Below, piece after piece: positions 41,001 to 48,876 of a stretch of DNA of 64,000 nucleotides. The stretch comes from Halalkalibaculum roseum (GTDB lineage Bacteria > Bacteroidota > Rhodothermia > Balneolales > Balneolaceae). Under the pieces are notes generated by a model, which saw only the letters and a program-made list of their open reading frames with translations, had not been told where the DNA came from and searched no databases. The DNA lies in the NCBI RefSeq assembly GCF_011059145.1, contig NZ_JAALLT010000004.1:609716-673715 (forward strand), written 5' to 3'. Positions within the stretch are counted from its first letter, which is position 1. Each line of letters starts with the position of its first letter. The translations under genes and the position numbers were made by a program.

Positions 41001-41251
41001 TGATGCAGACCAAGGCTGAATCATTTCAGGATGTACTCAATTATCCTATCAAGCTTAATAATAAACTGGCTTCGCTAGCCAATACAGTGGGTACAGGCGA
41101 CAATCGTCCGACCGAGCAGCAATATGCTGTGTACGAAGACCTTGAGGCAAAAGTGGACGCCCAGTTCCAGCGCATTGAACCTATTCTAACCGGTGAAGTA
41201 CCTAACCTGGTTCAGGAACTGGATATTGAGTCAATTCCTATAGAAAACTGA
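38036..41251 (+). CDS. VPS10/sortilin-like beta-propeller exported protein, second paralogue
   Basis: 1071 residues, colinear with the protein at 28287-31499. An N-terminal hydrophobic segment (WIPVAFVCFALIGFAPEAEA) is a signal peptide. Propeller repeats include DGGKNWYN, DGGKTWSH, DGGKTWTK, DGGETWEN, DSGKTWRR, EGMSWEDI and NGESWTEV. The YRNIGPYRGGR opening, DGDRMIVADDGGGQVSYN, TQGRSFWVLDEL and the helical C-terminus all have counterparts in the paralogue. Function is not known; export and protein or glycan binding are inferred from the fold. The promoter region is shared with the divergent permease gene. Confidence 0.92.
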   Translation: MLGWNSSATNNYLWIPVAFVCFALIGFAPEAEAQIFGHGDETANPTFQESFLKNLSYRNIGPYRGGRSVAVSGHPDKPNTYYTGFTGGGVFKTTDGGKNWYNVSDGYFKTGSVGAVTVAPSNANVIYAGMGETCIRGNMSAGDGVYRSVDGGKTWSHVGLGETHFIGEIVVHPDNADVAWVAALGHAFGTEGNEKRGVFKTTDGGKTWTKVLYNNPRAGAVDIEIDPTNPRILYASLWEAYRNPWEMSSGGPGSGLYKSTDGGETWENISKRPGMPKGILGKIGVAISPVNPDRVWAIIENDNGGVFRSDDSGKTWRRINSDRSLRQRAWYYTHIVAGTENENEVYVLNVGFYKSTDGGSSFDRVRTPHGDHHDLWISPEDGDRMIVADDGGGQVSYNDGNSWSSYHKYATAQFYQVITDNQFPYLIYGAQQDNSTVGIKSRTADNGITERDWAPVAGGESGYIAPDPENPNITYGGSYGGYFNKFNEFTDQSDRIDVWPDNPMGAGASELKYRFQWTFPIYISPHNPDLLYATSQFVHRSMDEGMSWEDISPDLTRNEKSKQQESGGPITKDDTSVEYYNTIFTFAESPVQQGVLWTGADDGLIHVSRDNGESWTEVTPDGMPEAMASIIDPSPHDAGTAYLAANRYKFDDFTPMLYKTTNYGRSWTKITNGIPAKDFTRVIREDPNKKGLLYAGTETGVYVSFNDGTLWQPLQLNLPSVPITDLSVHKRDKDLIVATQGRSFWVLDELNVLHELSDEVSESDHYLYKPETTYLFGRHSDVDPGETFGENPEEGVLIHYNLRTPGDEEIKLQFLESDGDVIRTFSNKENLEGEPVKESEEFYEEEGEVPSDVLKSEEGLNSFVWDMRYPGAADLDGRQILWAGSTRGPDAIPGTYEVRLIVDDETVMSRTFELTKDPRIETTQEDFQAQFDLHQTIIAKLDTTHKTINRIREIRSELDDIKEEFEGDSEVQEKADAMLKLLSDVESELMQTKAESFQDVLNYPIKLNNKLASLANTVGTGDNRPTEQQYAVYEDLEAKVDAQFQRIEPILTGEVPNLVQELDIESIPIEN

Positions 41252-41265
41252 TCAACAAGCTTAAA

Positions 41266-41307
41266 GAAGCGCGGGTGAAATGGATTAATTCGTTTTATCC
41301 GCGCTTC
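41266..41307. terminator. bidirectional terminator between VPS10-like and mscS genes
   Basis: GAAGCGCGG (41266-41274) pairs with CCGCGCTTC (41299-41307). The loop includes the end of the mscS coding sequence. It suits both convergent genes. Confidence 0.65.
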
Positions 41308-42181
41308 CTTTATTATTAACCGGTAAAGAAACAGAACTGCGGACGTGCAGGTCACGCTGTGGAAAGGGAATTTCAATTTCGTAATCCCTGAACTTCCTTA
41401 CAATTGCTTGGTTCAGCTCGTTTCTTATCTGGGGATAATCTTTTACATCGCCAACCCACGCACGCAACTGCATATTCCAAGATGACTCCCCGAATTCTAT
41501 TAGATGCACATCAGGTGCCGGGTTTTGCAGTACATGCTTATTTTCGTCGGCCACTTCTCTCATCGCTTTGAGTACCTTATCTAGGTCGGAACCATAAGAG
41601 ACACCTACATTAATATCCAAGCGGTAGGTGGGATCACCATGGGAATAGTTTATCACATCTTTGGAAACAAATTCGGAATTGGGAACAATGATAGAAACAT
41701 TATTGACCGTCCTTACTTTTGTGGAGCGAATATTTATTTCGGTAACATCACCCTCAATATTGCTTACAGTAACGCGGTCGCCCACACTGATAGGCCGTTC
41801 AAATAAAATGATCAGTCCCGATATAAAGTTGGAAGTCACATTTTGAAGTCCAAAACCAATACCAACCGAAAGGAGACCGAATATTACTGCAAGCCCGCTA
41901 AGATCAATTCCAACAAACTGGAAAGAGACCAAAGCACCGATGGTAATAATCACATACTGGGTTATTCGGGAGAGTGTGTAGCTGGTCCCTTCATCGATTT
42001 TGAAGCGCCGCAAAATTTTACGATTCAAGGCCTTTCTTGCCGCCACGGCCAGAAATATGAATCCTGAGATAAAAAATAGAAAAATCAGAATAGAGATGAC
42101 CGTAACCGGCGTCTCTTTTATTTGAAAGAGGGTATAGTTTAATATCTCATTTATAAATGACAGTACTTCATCCCACGTCAT
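41285..42181 (-). CDS. small-conductance mechanosensitive channel, MscS family
   Basis: Osmotic safety valve of the inner membrane. Three transmembrane helices lie in residues 25-115; the pore-lining helix is GLAVIFGLLSVGIGFGLQNV followed by TSNFISGLIILFERPISVGD, the most conserved MscS segment. The beta domain has VEGDV-like IEGDVTEINIRSTKVRT and NSEFVSKDVINYS. The cytosolic cage ends in EIEIPFPQRDLHVR. Length 298 matches the minimal channel type. Monocistronic. Confidence 0.94.
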   Translation of the reverse strand: MTWDEVLSFINEILNYTLFQIKETPVTVISILIFLFFISGFIFLAVAARKALNRKILRRFKIDEGTSYTLSRITQYVIITIGALVSFQFVGIDLSGLAVIFGLLSVGIGFGLQNVTSNFISGLIILFERPISVGDRVTVSNIEGDVTEINIRSTKVRTVNNVSIIVPNSEFVSKDVINYSHGDPTYRLDINVGVSYGSDLDKVLKAMREVADENKHVLQNPAPDVHLIEFGESSWNMQLRAWVGDVKDYPQIRNELNQAIVRKFRDYEIEIPFPQRDLHVRSSVSLPVNNKGSADKTN

Positions 42182-42272
42182 AGCGGTGCTTTTACTTCTC
42201 TTTTATTAGTTGATATACGATACATAAAATATGAGGTGCCTACAATAGAAAAGAAAGATACGAATGACTATT

Positions 42273-42310
42273 CCACAGAGGTACACAGAGAAGCACAGAG
42301 TTGCACAAAG
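42273..42310. repeat. CACAGAG tandem tract with 10-bp period
   Basis: Four units with the pattern NNNCACAGAG: TTCCACAGAG, GTACACAGAG, AAGCACAGAG, TTGCACAAAG, each exactly 10 bases. It sits in the gap between mscS and the PhoD-like gene and touches the latter's stop. A related tract occurs at 56776-56813. Confidence 0.8.
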
Positions 42311-43660
42311 TTATTCCGATATACTAAGCTCTTCTCTGCTGACCTCGCGCTCCCAGAGAAGATTCCCCTCACGGTCAAAGCTTTTCAATGTGAGTACCCG
42401 CTTTTGGCGCGGACCGCTCACTTCAATCATCCCGAAGTTGTATTCCGTAACCAAGGTCCCATTTACATGTAGCGGATTATTATAGTTCTCTTCGCTATCC
42501 GCAATTTCATAAACTCCGGCCGTAAGCGGCGATGAGGTAAACTCATATATGGGGTAGAGTCCCTCCCTTTCGGTTTTCAATAACTGGCTGTAATGTACAT
42601 CCCCTGATAGGAATAATACCCCTTCTACCTTTTCCTCTGCAAGGAAGTCCATCAGTTCTCCGAATTCTTCTTTATACATGGGGAAAGATTCATGGGTGTT
42701 ATCGACATTTGTCACCTGGTTACCGTTGATCACAATTTTGAAGGCCGCATTACTGCTCACCAGACCATCTTTGAGCCACTGCATCTGCTCTTCACCAAAG
42801 TAGGCTTTGTCGGTATTATCGACCTGATTTGGTGCTCTGAAATAGCGGTCATCAAGCAGGAAGAACTCAACATCATTGTATTTGTACTTGGTATAGATGC
42901 CTCCGCCATTGCTTCCGGGATTAGCCCAGTAGCGCTTGAAAATATCAACAGCCTCTTCACGCATCCGATACGAGCGATTGGAGTTGTTTGGGCCGTAGTC
43001 GTGGTCATCCCAGGTTGCCAAGTTAATGGCGCCGGCAAGCAGTGGCTGCATCTCAGGCGTATCACGTGCATCACGATAGCGGTAATCCATGCGCGAGAGA
43101 GAATAGAAGTCAGGCTCACGATAATAGACATTGTCGCCCATCCAAATCATCAAGTCAGGATTTTTGGCATTTATGGCATCCAATATTTCCGGACTGGTTC
43201 CATAGGGATCACCCGGTCTGTCATATTTTTTATCGTTGACATACAAGCAGGATCCGAATGCCATCGTAAAGGCAGGCGGATCGGTTCTCCATTGCCATAA
43301 ATTCTGAGTGGTAAATTCGGTGGGATAAGCGAGCGATATCTTTTCTCCATTAAGATAAAGCTCATAGATATAGGCAGAACCAAACTCAAGATTTTGCAAC
43401 TTAATATGCTTAGTGAATGAATTAGCGGCATCGGTACGTCCGGTATATAGTTGATCCGTACCTTCCTCATTTCCCTTAATCCAATAACGTATTTCTACCG
43501 TTGTCTCCTCTGTAGTTTGCACCCAAATATTGGCTTCCTGCATCTCCACATAGCCCAGCATGGGTCCGGCTCTCAGCAGCTCTTTCTGTGCCAGCGCTGA
43601 TGTAGATATCATAAGAGACAGTAAGATTACAGTGCCAAGTATTCCGACTTTTTTAAGCAT
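42311..43660 (-). CDS. PhoD-like alkaline phosphatase / phosphodiesterase, exported
   Basis: Secreted metallophosphoesterase. A signal peptide (MLKKVGILGTVILLSLMI, cleaved after SALAQ) is followed by a fibronectin-like beta domain and the catalytic domain: FGSCLYVND, IWMGDNVYYREPD, ATWDDHDYGPNNSN, the DRYFRAP run, and FLSGDVHYSQLL, together the metal-binding residues of the PhoD family. About 449 residues from ATG 43660; a TTG at 43681 would only lengthen the signal peptide. Likely role is release of phosphate from organic esters outside the cell. Confidence 0.9.
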   Translation of the reverse strand: MLKKVGILGTVILLSLMISTSALAQKELLRAGPMLGYVEMQEANIWVQTTEETTVEIRYWIKGNEEGTDQLYTGRTDAANSFTKHIKLQNLEFGSAYIYELYLNGEKISLAYPTEFTTQNLWQWRTDPPAFTMAFGSCLYVNDKKYDRPGDPYGTSPEILDAINAKNPDLMIWMGDNVYYREPDFYSLSRMDYRYRDARDTPEMQPLLAGAINLATWDDHDYGPNNSNRSYRMREEAVDIFKRYWANPGSNGGGIYTKYKYNDVEFFLLDDRYFRAPNQVDNTDKAYFGEEQMQWLKDGLVSSNAAFKIVINGNQVTNVDNTHESFPMYKEEFGELMDFLAEEKVEGVLFLSGDVHYSQLLKTEREGLYPIYEFTSSPLTAGVYEIADSEENYNNPLHVNGTLVTEYNFGMIEVSGPRQKRVLTLKSFDREGNLLWEREVSREELSISE

Positions 43661-43909
43661 GGTAACAGGTATTAAATTCAATTATATGAGATTGGTTTTA
43701 TGACGAAGTGGTCAACATCAGCAGGTTCAAAAGATGAGTTTACGCTCGCAAATAACATAATTGGAAAGTGTCTCAGGAGCAATTCCAAATTTTGATAAGC
43801 CAGAATATTACGCTCTAAGGTGATCTATTTAAGCATTGAATGTACTGAGCTTTTGCGCTATTTTCTGTGCTCAATAAATTACTATTCCCAAAATCAATCA
43901 GTTAACTTC

Positions 43910-44479
43910 ATGAGGATTATCATTTTTGGCCCACCGGGCGCAGGAAAAGGTACACAGGCGAAGCTTATCAAGGATGAGTACGATATCCCCCATCTCTCTA
44001 CCGGTGAAATCTTCCGCAATGCTATTAAAAACGAAACCGACCTTGGAGAAAAAGTGAAATCCATTCTAGATGCCGGAGAACTTGTTCCGGATGAAACGGT
44101 TGTCGACCTGGTAGCTGAGGAGCTTCAAAAGAGCCGCTACGATGACGGATATATTCTGGATGGTTTCCCTCGTACGGTTGCCCAGGCAGAAGCTTTCGAC
44201 GATATTTTGGATGAAAATAATGAAGAACTGGATGCTTTCCTGATGCTGAAGGTACCGGAAAAAGAATTGATAAAACGAATTCTAAGCCGCGGTGAGGGTC
44301 GTTCAGACGATACCGAAGAAGGCGTCAAAAAAAGACTCAGCGTTTACTGGGAAGAAACCCAACCCGTTCTGGATTATTATAAGGGACAGGAAGTTGTGAA
44401 AGAAGTGTATGGAGTAGGATCCATTGATGAGATCTTCAGTCGAATCAAGAAGGCTCTGGCTGAAGACCCTTATGAATAG
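43910..44479 (+). CDS. adk: adenylate kinase
   Basis: Interconverts ATP plus AMP and two ADP. P-loop GPPGAGKGTQAK at residues 7-18, AMP-binding LSTGEIFRNAI, DGFPRTVAQAEAFD, and a short LID with RGEGRSDDTEEGVKKRL. At 189 residues it is the short-LID form. The ATG at 43910 gives the standard N-terminus MRIIIFGPPG; the frame continues upstream to 43820 but without similarity to the family. Confidence 0.96.
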   Translation: MRIIIFGPPGAGKGTQAKLIKDEYDIPHLSTGEIFRNAIKNETDLGEKVKSILDAGELVPDETVVDLVAEELQKSRYDDGYILDGFPRTVAQAEAFDDILDENNEELDAFLMLKVPEKELIKRILSRGEGRSDDTEEGVKKRLSVYWEETQPVLDYYKGQEVVKEVYGVGSIDEIFSRIKKALAEDPYE

Positions 44480-44502
44480 AACAAGGATCACATAAATCTG
44501 TA

Positions 44503-45402
44503 TTAGCCGTGTTCCAATATATTTAGGATGCCCGGAGTGATATCCATAATACTTTCGGCATCTTCGAAAGCCGATGCTCCCGGACCATATACAAACAGAG
44601 GAACCTGATTAAAAGTATGGGTTTTAGTGGATAGGTCTTCTACATTTCCGTGGTCACTACTTAACACGAGTGTTTCTTCAGTTCTTTTAGTTCGTATTAA
44701 CTCCGATAAAAACCGGTTATAGATTGAGAGCACTCTTTGCGCATCTTCGTGATTCTGGCTGTGACCCGCCTTGTCTGTTAGGTAATATTCATACAATATG
44801 AGATCATAATATTTTCCTTTTTCCAGTAACCTTTGGGCCGCCTTTTCGGGATCTATTTCCGGTATCTCTATATTCAGTTTTTCCCGCCACCCCTGCTGGG
44901 TTATACCGGCAGTGATAGCATTCTCCTTTTTTACGGATTCGGTATTATTCAAAGGAAGTCCGGCACTTTTAGCCATTAGAGTGGTACAGCTCCATCGATT
45001 TCGCTTCCCGGATTTCTCAAAAAAGATATCGGGATAGGCATTCATAAAATGACAGGAGCAACTCTGTTTCTGCGCCTTGTTAAAAATACTCTGCTCCCTC
45101 AACAGATGCTTGATACCCGAATGCGGGAATGGCCCGAAATGCTTGCCTATTTTTCCGGGTGCATTTTCTCCGGTAAAAAGAGCTGTCTGACCGGTACCGC
45201 TCTGCGGTAATCCTTCAATGCCAAGGGTGGCATCGACCGGCTTAAAGAGGTGTTTTCCATTGAGAAAGGGTTCCGCCTTATGGGTAAATGCCTGGCCGTC
45301 GGTCATGCGAGCAAAGGCGTCATAGCTGTTTTTTACAAAAGGGTTATGAGCCTCCTCATCCCCCAAACCGACGCCATCAATAAATAGAAATATGACAGAC
45401 AT
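44503..45402 (-). CDS. alkaline phosphatase superfamily metalloenzyme
   Basis: A 299-residue protein of the fold shared by cofactor-independent phosphoglycerate mutase, phosphopentomutase and alkaline phosphatase. Metal ligands can be seen in FIDGVGLGD (residues 7-15), LSSDHGNVED and the histidine of TKTHTFNQVPLFVYG; the nucleophile segment is PQSGTGQTALFTG. There is no large insertion domain as in iPGM (about 510 residues). Substrate is unknown; a phosphate transfer or hydrolysis reaction is inferred. No signal peptide, so cytosolic. It is convergent with adk, 23 bp away. Confidence 0.82.
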   Translation of the reverse strand: MSVIFLFIDGVGLGDEEAHNPFVKNSYDAFARMTDGQAFTHKAEPFLNGKHLFKPVDATLGIEGLPQSGTGQTALFTGENAPGKIGKHFGPFPHSGIKHLLREQSIFNKAQKQSCSCHFMNAYPDIFFEKSGKRNRWSCTTLMAKSAGLPLNNTESVKKENAITAGITQQGWREKLNIEIPEIDPEKAAQRLLEKGKYYDLILYEYYLTDKAGHSQNHEDAQRVLSIYNRFLSELIRTKRTEETLVLSSDHGNVEDLSTKTHTFNQVPLFVYGPGASAFEDAESIMDITPGILNILEHG

Positions 45403-45417
45403 TTAATTAGTAAAATT

Positions 45418-45520
45418 CAAATCCCAACATTCAAAATACAAACAAATAACAATGCTTAATTTTAAAATTTATAGCACTAATTATTTGTATTTGTTGCTTG
45501 TTTGTAATTTGCTGCTTGCA
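45418..45520. repeat. AT-rich CAAA/TTTG inverted-repeat tract
   Basis: The gap between dtd and the metalloenzyme gene has CAAAATACAAACAAATAAC on the left and TTATTTGTATTTGTTGCTTG followed by TTTGTAATTTGCTGCTTG on the right. These are imperfect inverse copies that can pair, and the right half also has an internal direct repeat (TTTGTTGCTTG, TTTGCTGCTTG). Confidence 0.4.
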
Positions 45521-45525
45521 ATTAA

Positions 45526-45966
45526 TTATTTATCCAGTATGATTGTAACCGGGCCGTCGTTGGTTAGCCTGACATCCATGTAGGCGCCGAAGGTGCCGGA
45601 TTCTACCTTTAAATCTGAATTATCCTCAAAGTATTCAATCATCCGGTTATACAATTTTTTCGCCTTTTTCGGTCCCGCCGCTTCAATATAACTGGGTCTG
45701 TTTCCCTTAGATGCATCCCCGTAAAGCGTAAATTGCGAGATTACCAGCAACTCCCCTCCCACATCCTGTATAGAAAGATTCATTTTTCCATCCTCATCAT
45801 CGAAAATGCGCATCTTTAGTATCTTGTCACAGATCCATTCCATATCCTCTTCCGTATCGTCTTCGTGGATTCCAACCAGTAAAACAAGTCCCGAGGTGAT
45901 CTCACCAACCTCTTCATCGTCCACACTAACTGACGCATTTTTTGCTCTTTGCAGCACAACTTTCAT
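45526..45966 (-). CDS. dtd: D-aminoacyl-tRNA deacylase
   Basis: Removes D-amino acids (and glycine from tRNA-Ala) from mischarged tRNAs. The 146-residue length is typical. The two signature motifs are SQFTLYGD (about residues 80-87) and NDGPVTIILD near the end, where the Gly-cisPro forms the chiral proofreading pocket. MKVVLQRAKNASVSVDDEEV is a typical N-terminus. Its upstream region is the DnaA-box-rich gap. Confidence 0.96.
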   Translation of the reverse strand: MKVVLQRAKNASVSVDDEEVGEITSGLVLLVGIHEDDTEEDMEWICDKILKMRIFDDEDGKMNLSIQDVGGELLVISQFTLYGDASKGNRPSYIEAAGPKKAKKLYNRMIEYFEDNSDLKVESGTFGAYMDVRLTNDGPVTIILDK

Positions 45967-45975
45967 AAAAACCCC

Positions 45976-46345
45976 TGTTGATAAGTATGTTGATTACTAT
46001 GTTGATAAATGTTAATTGAGAGTTCAATTCCGAAACCAACAAAAATTCTCCACAGGGTTCAACACTTTTGAACAGTTATCAACAAGTTATACAGTTCAAA
46101 ACCAATGTATAAAAGAAATTCTTGACATTTACTTTGCTCTCTCTTCCTGTTGATAACTTCATGATCTTACCGCTAAACCATTAAGAAACAAGACAGATTT
46201 ATTAACAATATTATCAACATCACGCTCACATCAATTTACTCAAAAGTAGAGATCTTTTTTGTCAACATTTCCACAGCCTCTACTATGTACTACAAATTAT
46301 ATAATCTTATTGTTTTTAGAATCTTCCGGTGGATAATGTGGAGAA
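45976..46345. other. oriC: candidate chromosomal replication origin (DnaA-box cluster)
   Basis: In the 450-bp gap between divergent dtd and the DinB gene are five exact TTATCAACA nonamers: 45976-45984, 46000-46008 and 46148-46156 on the minus strand, 46076-46084 and 46211-46219 on the plus strand. Near-matches include TAATCAACA (45988-45996), TTATCCACC (46328-46336) and two TTCTCCACA (46046-46054, 46337-46345). TTATCAACA is one change away from the classical DnaA box TTATCCACA. AT-rich stretches suited to unwinding lie around 46197-46212 and 46290-46320. The gap has no gene. Origin function is inferred; dnaA itself is not in the window. Confidence 0.65.
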
Positions 46346-46416
46346 ATATTCCTTATAAAGGTGATTCAATATTTCTATATTTAAGCTTCGTTTCAGTCAA
46401 AATTGTGTAGAACCAA

Positions 46417-46938
46417 ATGGACCAATTAAGATATCCGATAGGAAAATTTAAGTATGATCAAACTTCGGGATCCAGGGAGATCACTGAATGGATGTCGGAT
46501 ATTGACCGGTTACCCGATCGTTTGGAAAATGCTGTTTTAGGTCTCTCCGAAGATCAGGTTAAGACACGATATCGTGAAGGCGGCTGGACTGTAAAACAGG
46601 TTGTTCATCACCTGGCTGACAGTCACATGAATGCCATTGTTCGAGTAAAGCTTTTACTGACAGAAGAAAATCCTGAGATAAAGGCTTATGATGAGAAATC
46701 CTGGTCAGAACTCAGAGATAATGATCTGCCGATTGAGGTATCTTTGAATATCATTCGAGGTGTCCATAAGCGTTGGGTGAGAGTGCTTGAATTTGTTTCG
46801 AAGGAAGACTGGGATAAAACACTGCGTCACCCTGAGAATGGTGAAATGAGTTTAAAACTGCTTACAGCTCACTATGCATGGCATGGAAATCACCACCTGG
46901 CCCATATCACTACTTTGAAAGAAAGAAAAAACTGGTAA
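46417..46938 (+). CDS. DinB/YfiT family putative metal-dependent hydrolase
   Basis: A 173-residue four-helix-bundle protein of the DinB superfamily, close to Bacillus YfiT (bacillithiol transferase-like). The metal-binding histidines are seen in VVHHLADSHMNA (around residue 69) and YAWHGNHHLAHI (around 156-167). WTVKQVVHHLADS and DLPIEVSLNIIRGVHKRW are typical of the YfiT branch. A thiol transferase or hydrolase role is likely but the substrate is unknown. It precedes purM by 8 bp and is probably co-transcribed. Confidence 0.88.
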   Translation: MDQLRYPIGKFKYDQTSGSREITEWMSDIDRLPDRLENAVLGLSEDQVKTRYREGGWTVKQVVHHLADSHMNAIVRVKLLLTEENPEIKAYDEKSWSELRDNDLPIEVSLNIIRGVHKRWVRVLEFVSKEDWDKTLRHPENGEMSLKLLTAHYAWHGNHHLAHITTLKERKNW

Positions 46939-46946
46939 AAGGTATT

Positions 46947-47963
46947 ATGAGCGAGAAACCTCCAAAGAGTTTCACCTACAAAGATTCCGGCGTGGACATT
47001 AAGGCCGGGGAAGAGATGGTGGAATCCATCAAGGATGTGGTCAAAGAGACCCATAGTGATGCCGTACTAAGCAATATTGGTGGTTTTGGCGGATTCTTCA
47101 GGCCGGATCTGTCCCAATACGAAGATCCGGTATTTGTGAGCAGTGTTGACGGTGTCGGGACCAAACTGATTGTAGCTTTTAAAACCGGAAAGTACGATAC
47201 CGTTGGACAGGATCTGGTCAACCACTGTGTAAATGACATCGCTGTTTGCGGTGCAGAGCCCTTATTTTTTCTGGATTATTTTTCTACCGGCAAACTGGAG
47301 AAAGAGGTCGGTTACCAGGTCGTAAAAGGTTTTGCTACAGCTTGCAAGGAAAACGGTGTAGCATTGATTGGCGGGGAAACAGCAGAAATGCCTGACATTT
47401 ACAGTGAAGGCGAGTTTGATTTAGCGGGTACCATTGTGGGGATGGTAGACCGCTCGAAAGTAATCAATGGAGAAGCTATCCAAGAAGGTGATCTGCTGAT
47501 AGGCTTTCCCAGTACGGGGTTGCATACCAACGGGTACTCTCTTGCTCGTAAGGTACTCCTCAGCAAATATGGGGTGAATGACCGGGTAGAAGAGTTGGGT
47601 GGAACAGTGGGAGAAGCTATGCTGGCTATACACAAGTCATATTTACCGATTATCCGAGAATTTCGTGATCAGGAAGGTGTTCATGGATTTTCTCACATCA
47701 CGGGGGGAGGAATAGTGGGTAATACCAAGCGTATTTTGCCTGATAATTTAAAACTGGATATCGACTGGGATTCCTGGAAGCGTCCACCGATCTTTAATCT
47801 CATCAAGGATCTGGGAAATGTTCCTGAAGAGGATATGCGAGCGACTTTCAATCTGGGAATCGGACTGATTGCTGTCATATCACCCGATGCTATTGACCGA
47901 GTCCAAAAGGAAGCAGGTATACCGAGTGGGGAAATGGTTGAGGTCGGTGAGGTTGTGAGCTAA
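46947..47963 (+). CDS. purM: phosphoribosylformylglycinamidine cyclo-ligase (AIR synthetase)
   Basis: Fifth step of purine synthesis: ATP-dependent ring closure of FGAM to AIR. The 338-residue protein shows TYKDSGVDIKAGEEMVESIK, SSVDGVGTKLIVAF, DLVNHCVNDIAVCGAEPLFF, GETAEMPDIY, GFPSTGLHTNGYSLAR and ITGGGIVGNTKRILP, all conserved. AAAGG precedes the ATG at 46947; the frame extends upstream over the end of the DinB gene but the added part is not family-like. Confidence 0.97.
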   Translation: MSEKPPKSFTYKDSGVDIKAGEEMVESIKDVVKETHSDAVLSNIGGFGGFFRPDLSQYEDPVFVSSVDGVGTKLIVAFKTGKYDTVGQDLVNHCVNDIAVCGAEPLFFLDYFSTGKLEKEVGYQVVKGFATACKENGVALIGGETAEMPDIYSEGEFDLAGTIVGMVDRSKVINGEAIQEGDLLIGFPSTGLHTNGYSLARKVLLSKYGVNDRVEELGGTVGEAMLAIHKSYLPIIREFRDQEGVHGFSHITGGGIVGNTKRILPDNLKLDIDWDSWKRPPIFNLIKDLGNVPEEDMRATFNLGIGLIAVISPDAIDRVQKEAGIPSGEMVEVGEVVS

Positions 47964-48108
47964 AAAGCTCGCCTACAAAAGGGGTCTGGCAGTAACATAA
48001 TCCTCTTTGAAACCTAAATGAATTATTTTTAAAAGTCATCGAGGTTTGCTGTTGGTGGCATTTCCGATAGTTTACTCTATTCAATAGCTCAAAAGAGGGA
48101 TTATATGT

Positions 48109-48804
48109 ATGGATTTTGAAAGGATAAGAAAGCTGCTGCTGAAATTTTTTATCGGTTTTTTGGTTCTAACTGCTGTGATAGCAATTGTGGTTGTCTTTTC
48201 CAACGAATTTGGTGAATTGCAGCAGCGCATACTGGCTACTACCTTTACCATCTCCATTGGCAGTATCTGCGCTATGTCTTGCGCCGCATTTATTGAGCGC
48301 AAAAAGATGATGGTGGTAGGTCTTAGTGGTTTAATTACTTCTGCCATCACTGTTGTTCTGCTGTTATTGGTGATCTGGGCTTCCCTGATAGGAGATACAT
48401 GGGTTAAATTAATAGGCTCATTAATTACCGCTTCCTTTGCATTTGCTCACTCTTTTTTACTGGCACTGCCCGAACTGGAAAAGCGGCACAAGTGGGTACA
48501 GGCTGTAACGGCTCTCTCTATTTGTATACTGGCACTTCAAATTATTTTTGCAATTTGGCTGGAACTGGAAAATGTAACCTACTTTAGAATAATGGCCGCT
48601 GTGGGTATTTTGGTGGGATTGGAAACCCTTACGATTCCCATACTGATGAAACTGAAAACGGATGAAAACGATAAAAGTGATCAAGCAGAGAGATTGGAAT
48701 TATTCAGAATAGATGAGCAAAAATATCGGGATTCTGCCGGGAAAGTTTACCGGGTGAGAGAAATCGAGTCAGGAGGCAACACCGAAGAAAATGTCTCCGG
48801 TTAG
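48109..48804 (+). CDS. hypothetical polytopic membrane protein
   Basis: 231 residues with about six transmembrane helices (starting near residues 12, 42, 65, 90, 130 and 160) and a 50-residue hydrophilic C-terminal tail rich in acidic and basic residues (ENDKSDQAERLELFRID, then KYRDSAGKVYRVREIE). No family was recognised. The helices are short and closely spaced. It is preceded by an in-frame stop just upstream and begins at ATG 48109. It follows purM by 145 bp with no visible terminator in between. Confidence 0.7.
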   Translation: MDFERIRKLLLKFFIGFLVLTAVIAIVVVFSNEFGELQQRILATTFTISIGSICAMSCAAFIERKKMMVVGLSGLITSAITVVLLLLVIWASLIGDTWVKLIGSLITASFAFAHSFLLALPELEKRHKWVQAVTALSICILALQIIFAIWLELENVTYFRIMAAVGILVGLETLTIPILMKLKTDENDKSDQAERLELFRIDEQKYRDSAGKVYRVREIESGGNTEENVSG

Positions 48805-48876
48805 CTTGTAGGAATGTAAAAGAGCTCATTGGGGTTTGATCATATTAATGAAAACAGATCAAACACGTTTCTTGAG

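Noticed and set aside
42692-43300. 202-residue plus-strand frame opposite the PhoD-like gene
   Set aside because: Antisense to conserved catalytic segments; rich in I, V and H from reversed codons.
43820-43909. 30-residue N-terminal extension of adenylate kinase
   Set aside because: Adenylate kinase starts right at MRIIIFGPPG; the extension has no counterpart in the family.
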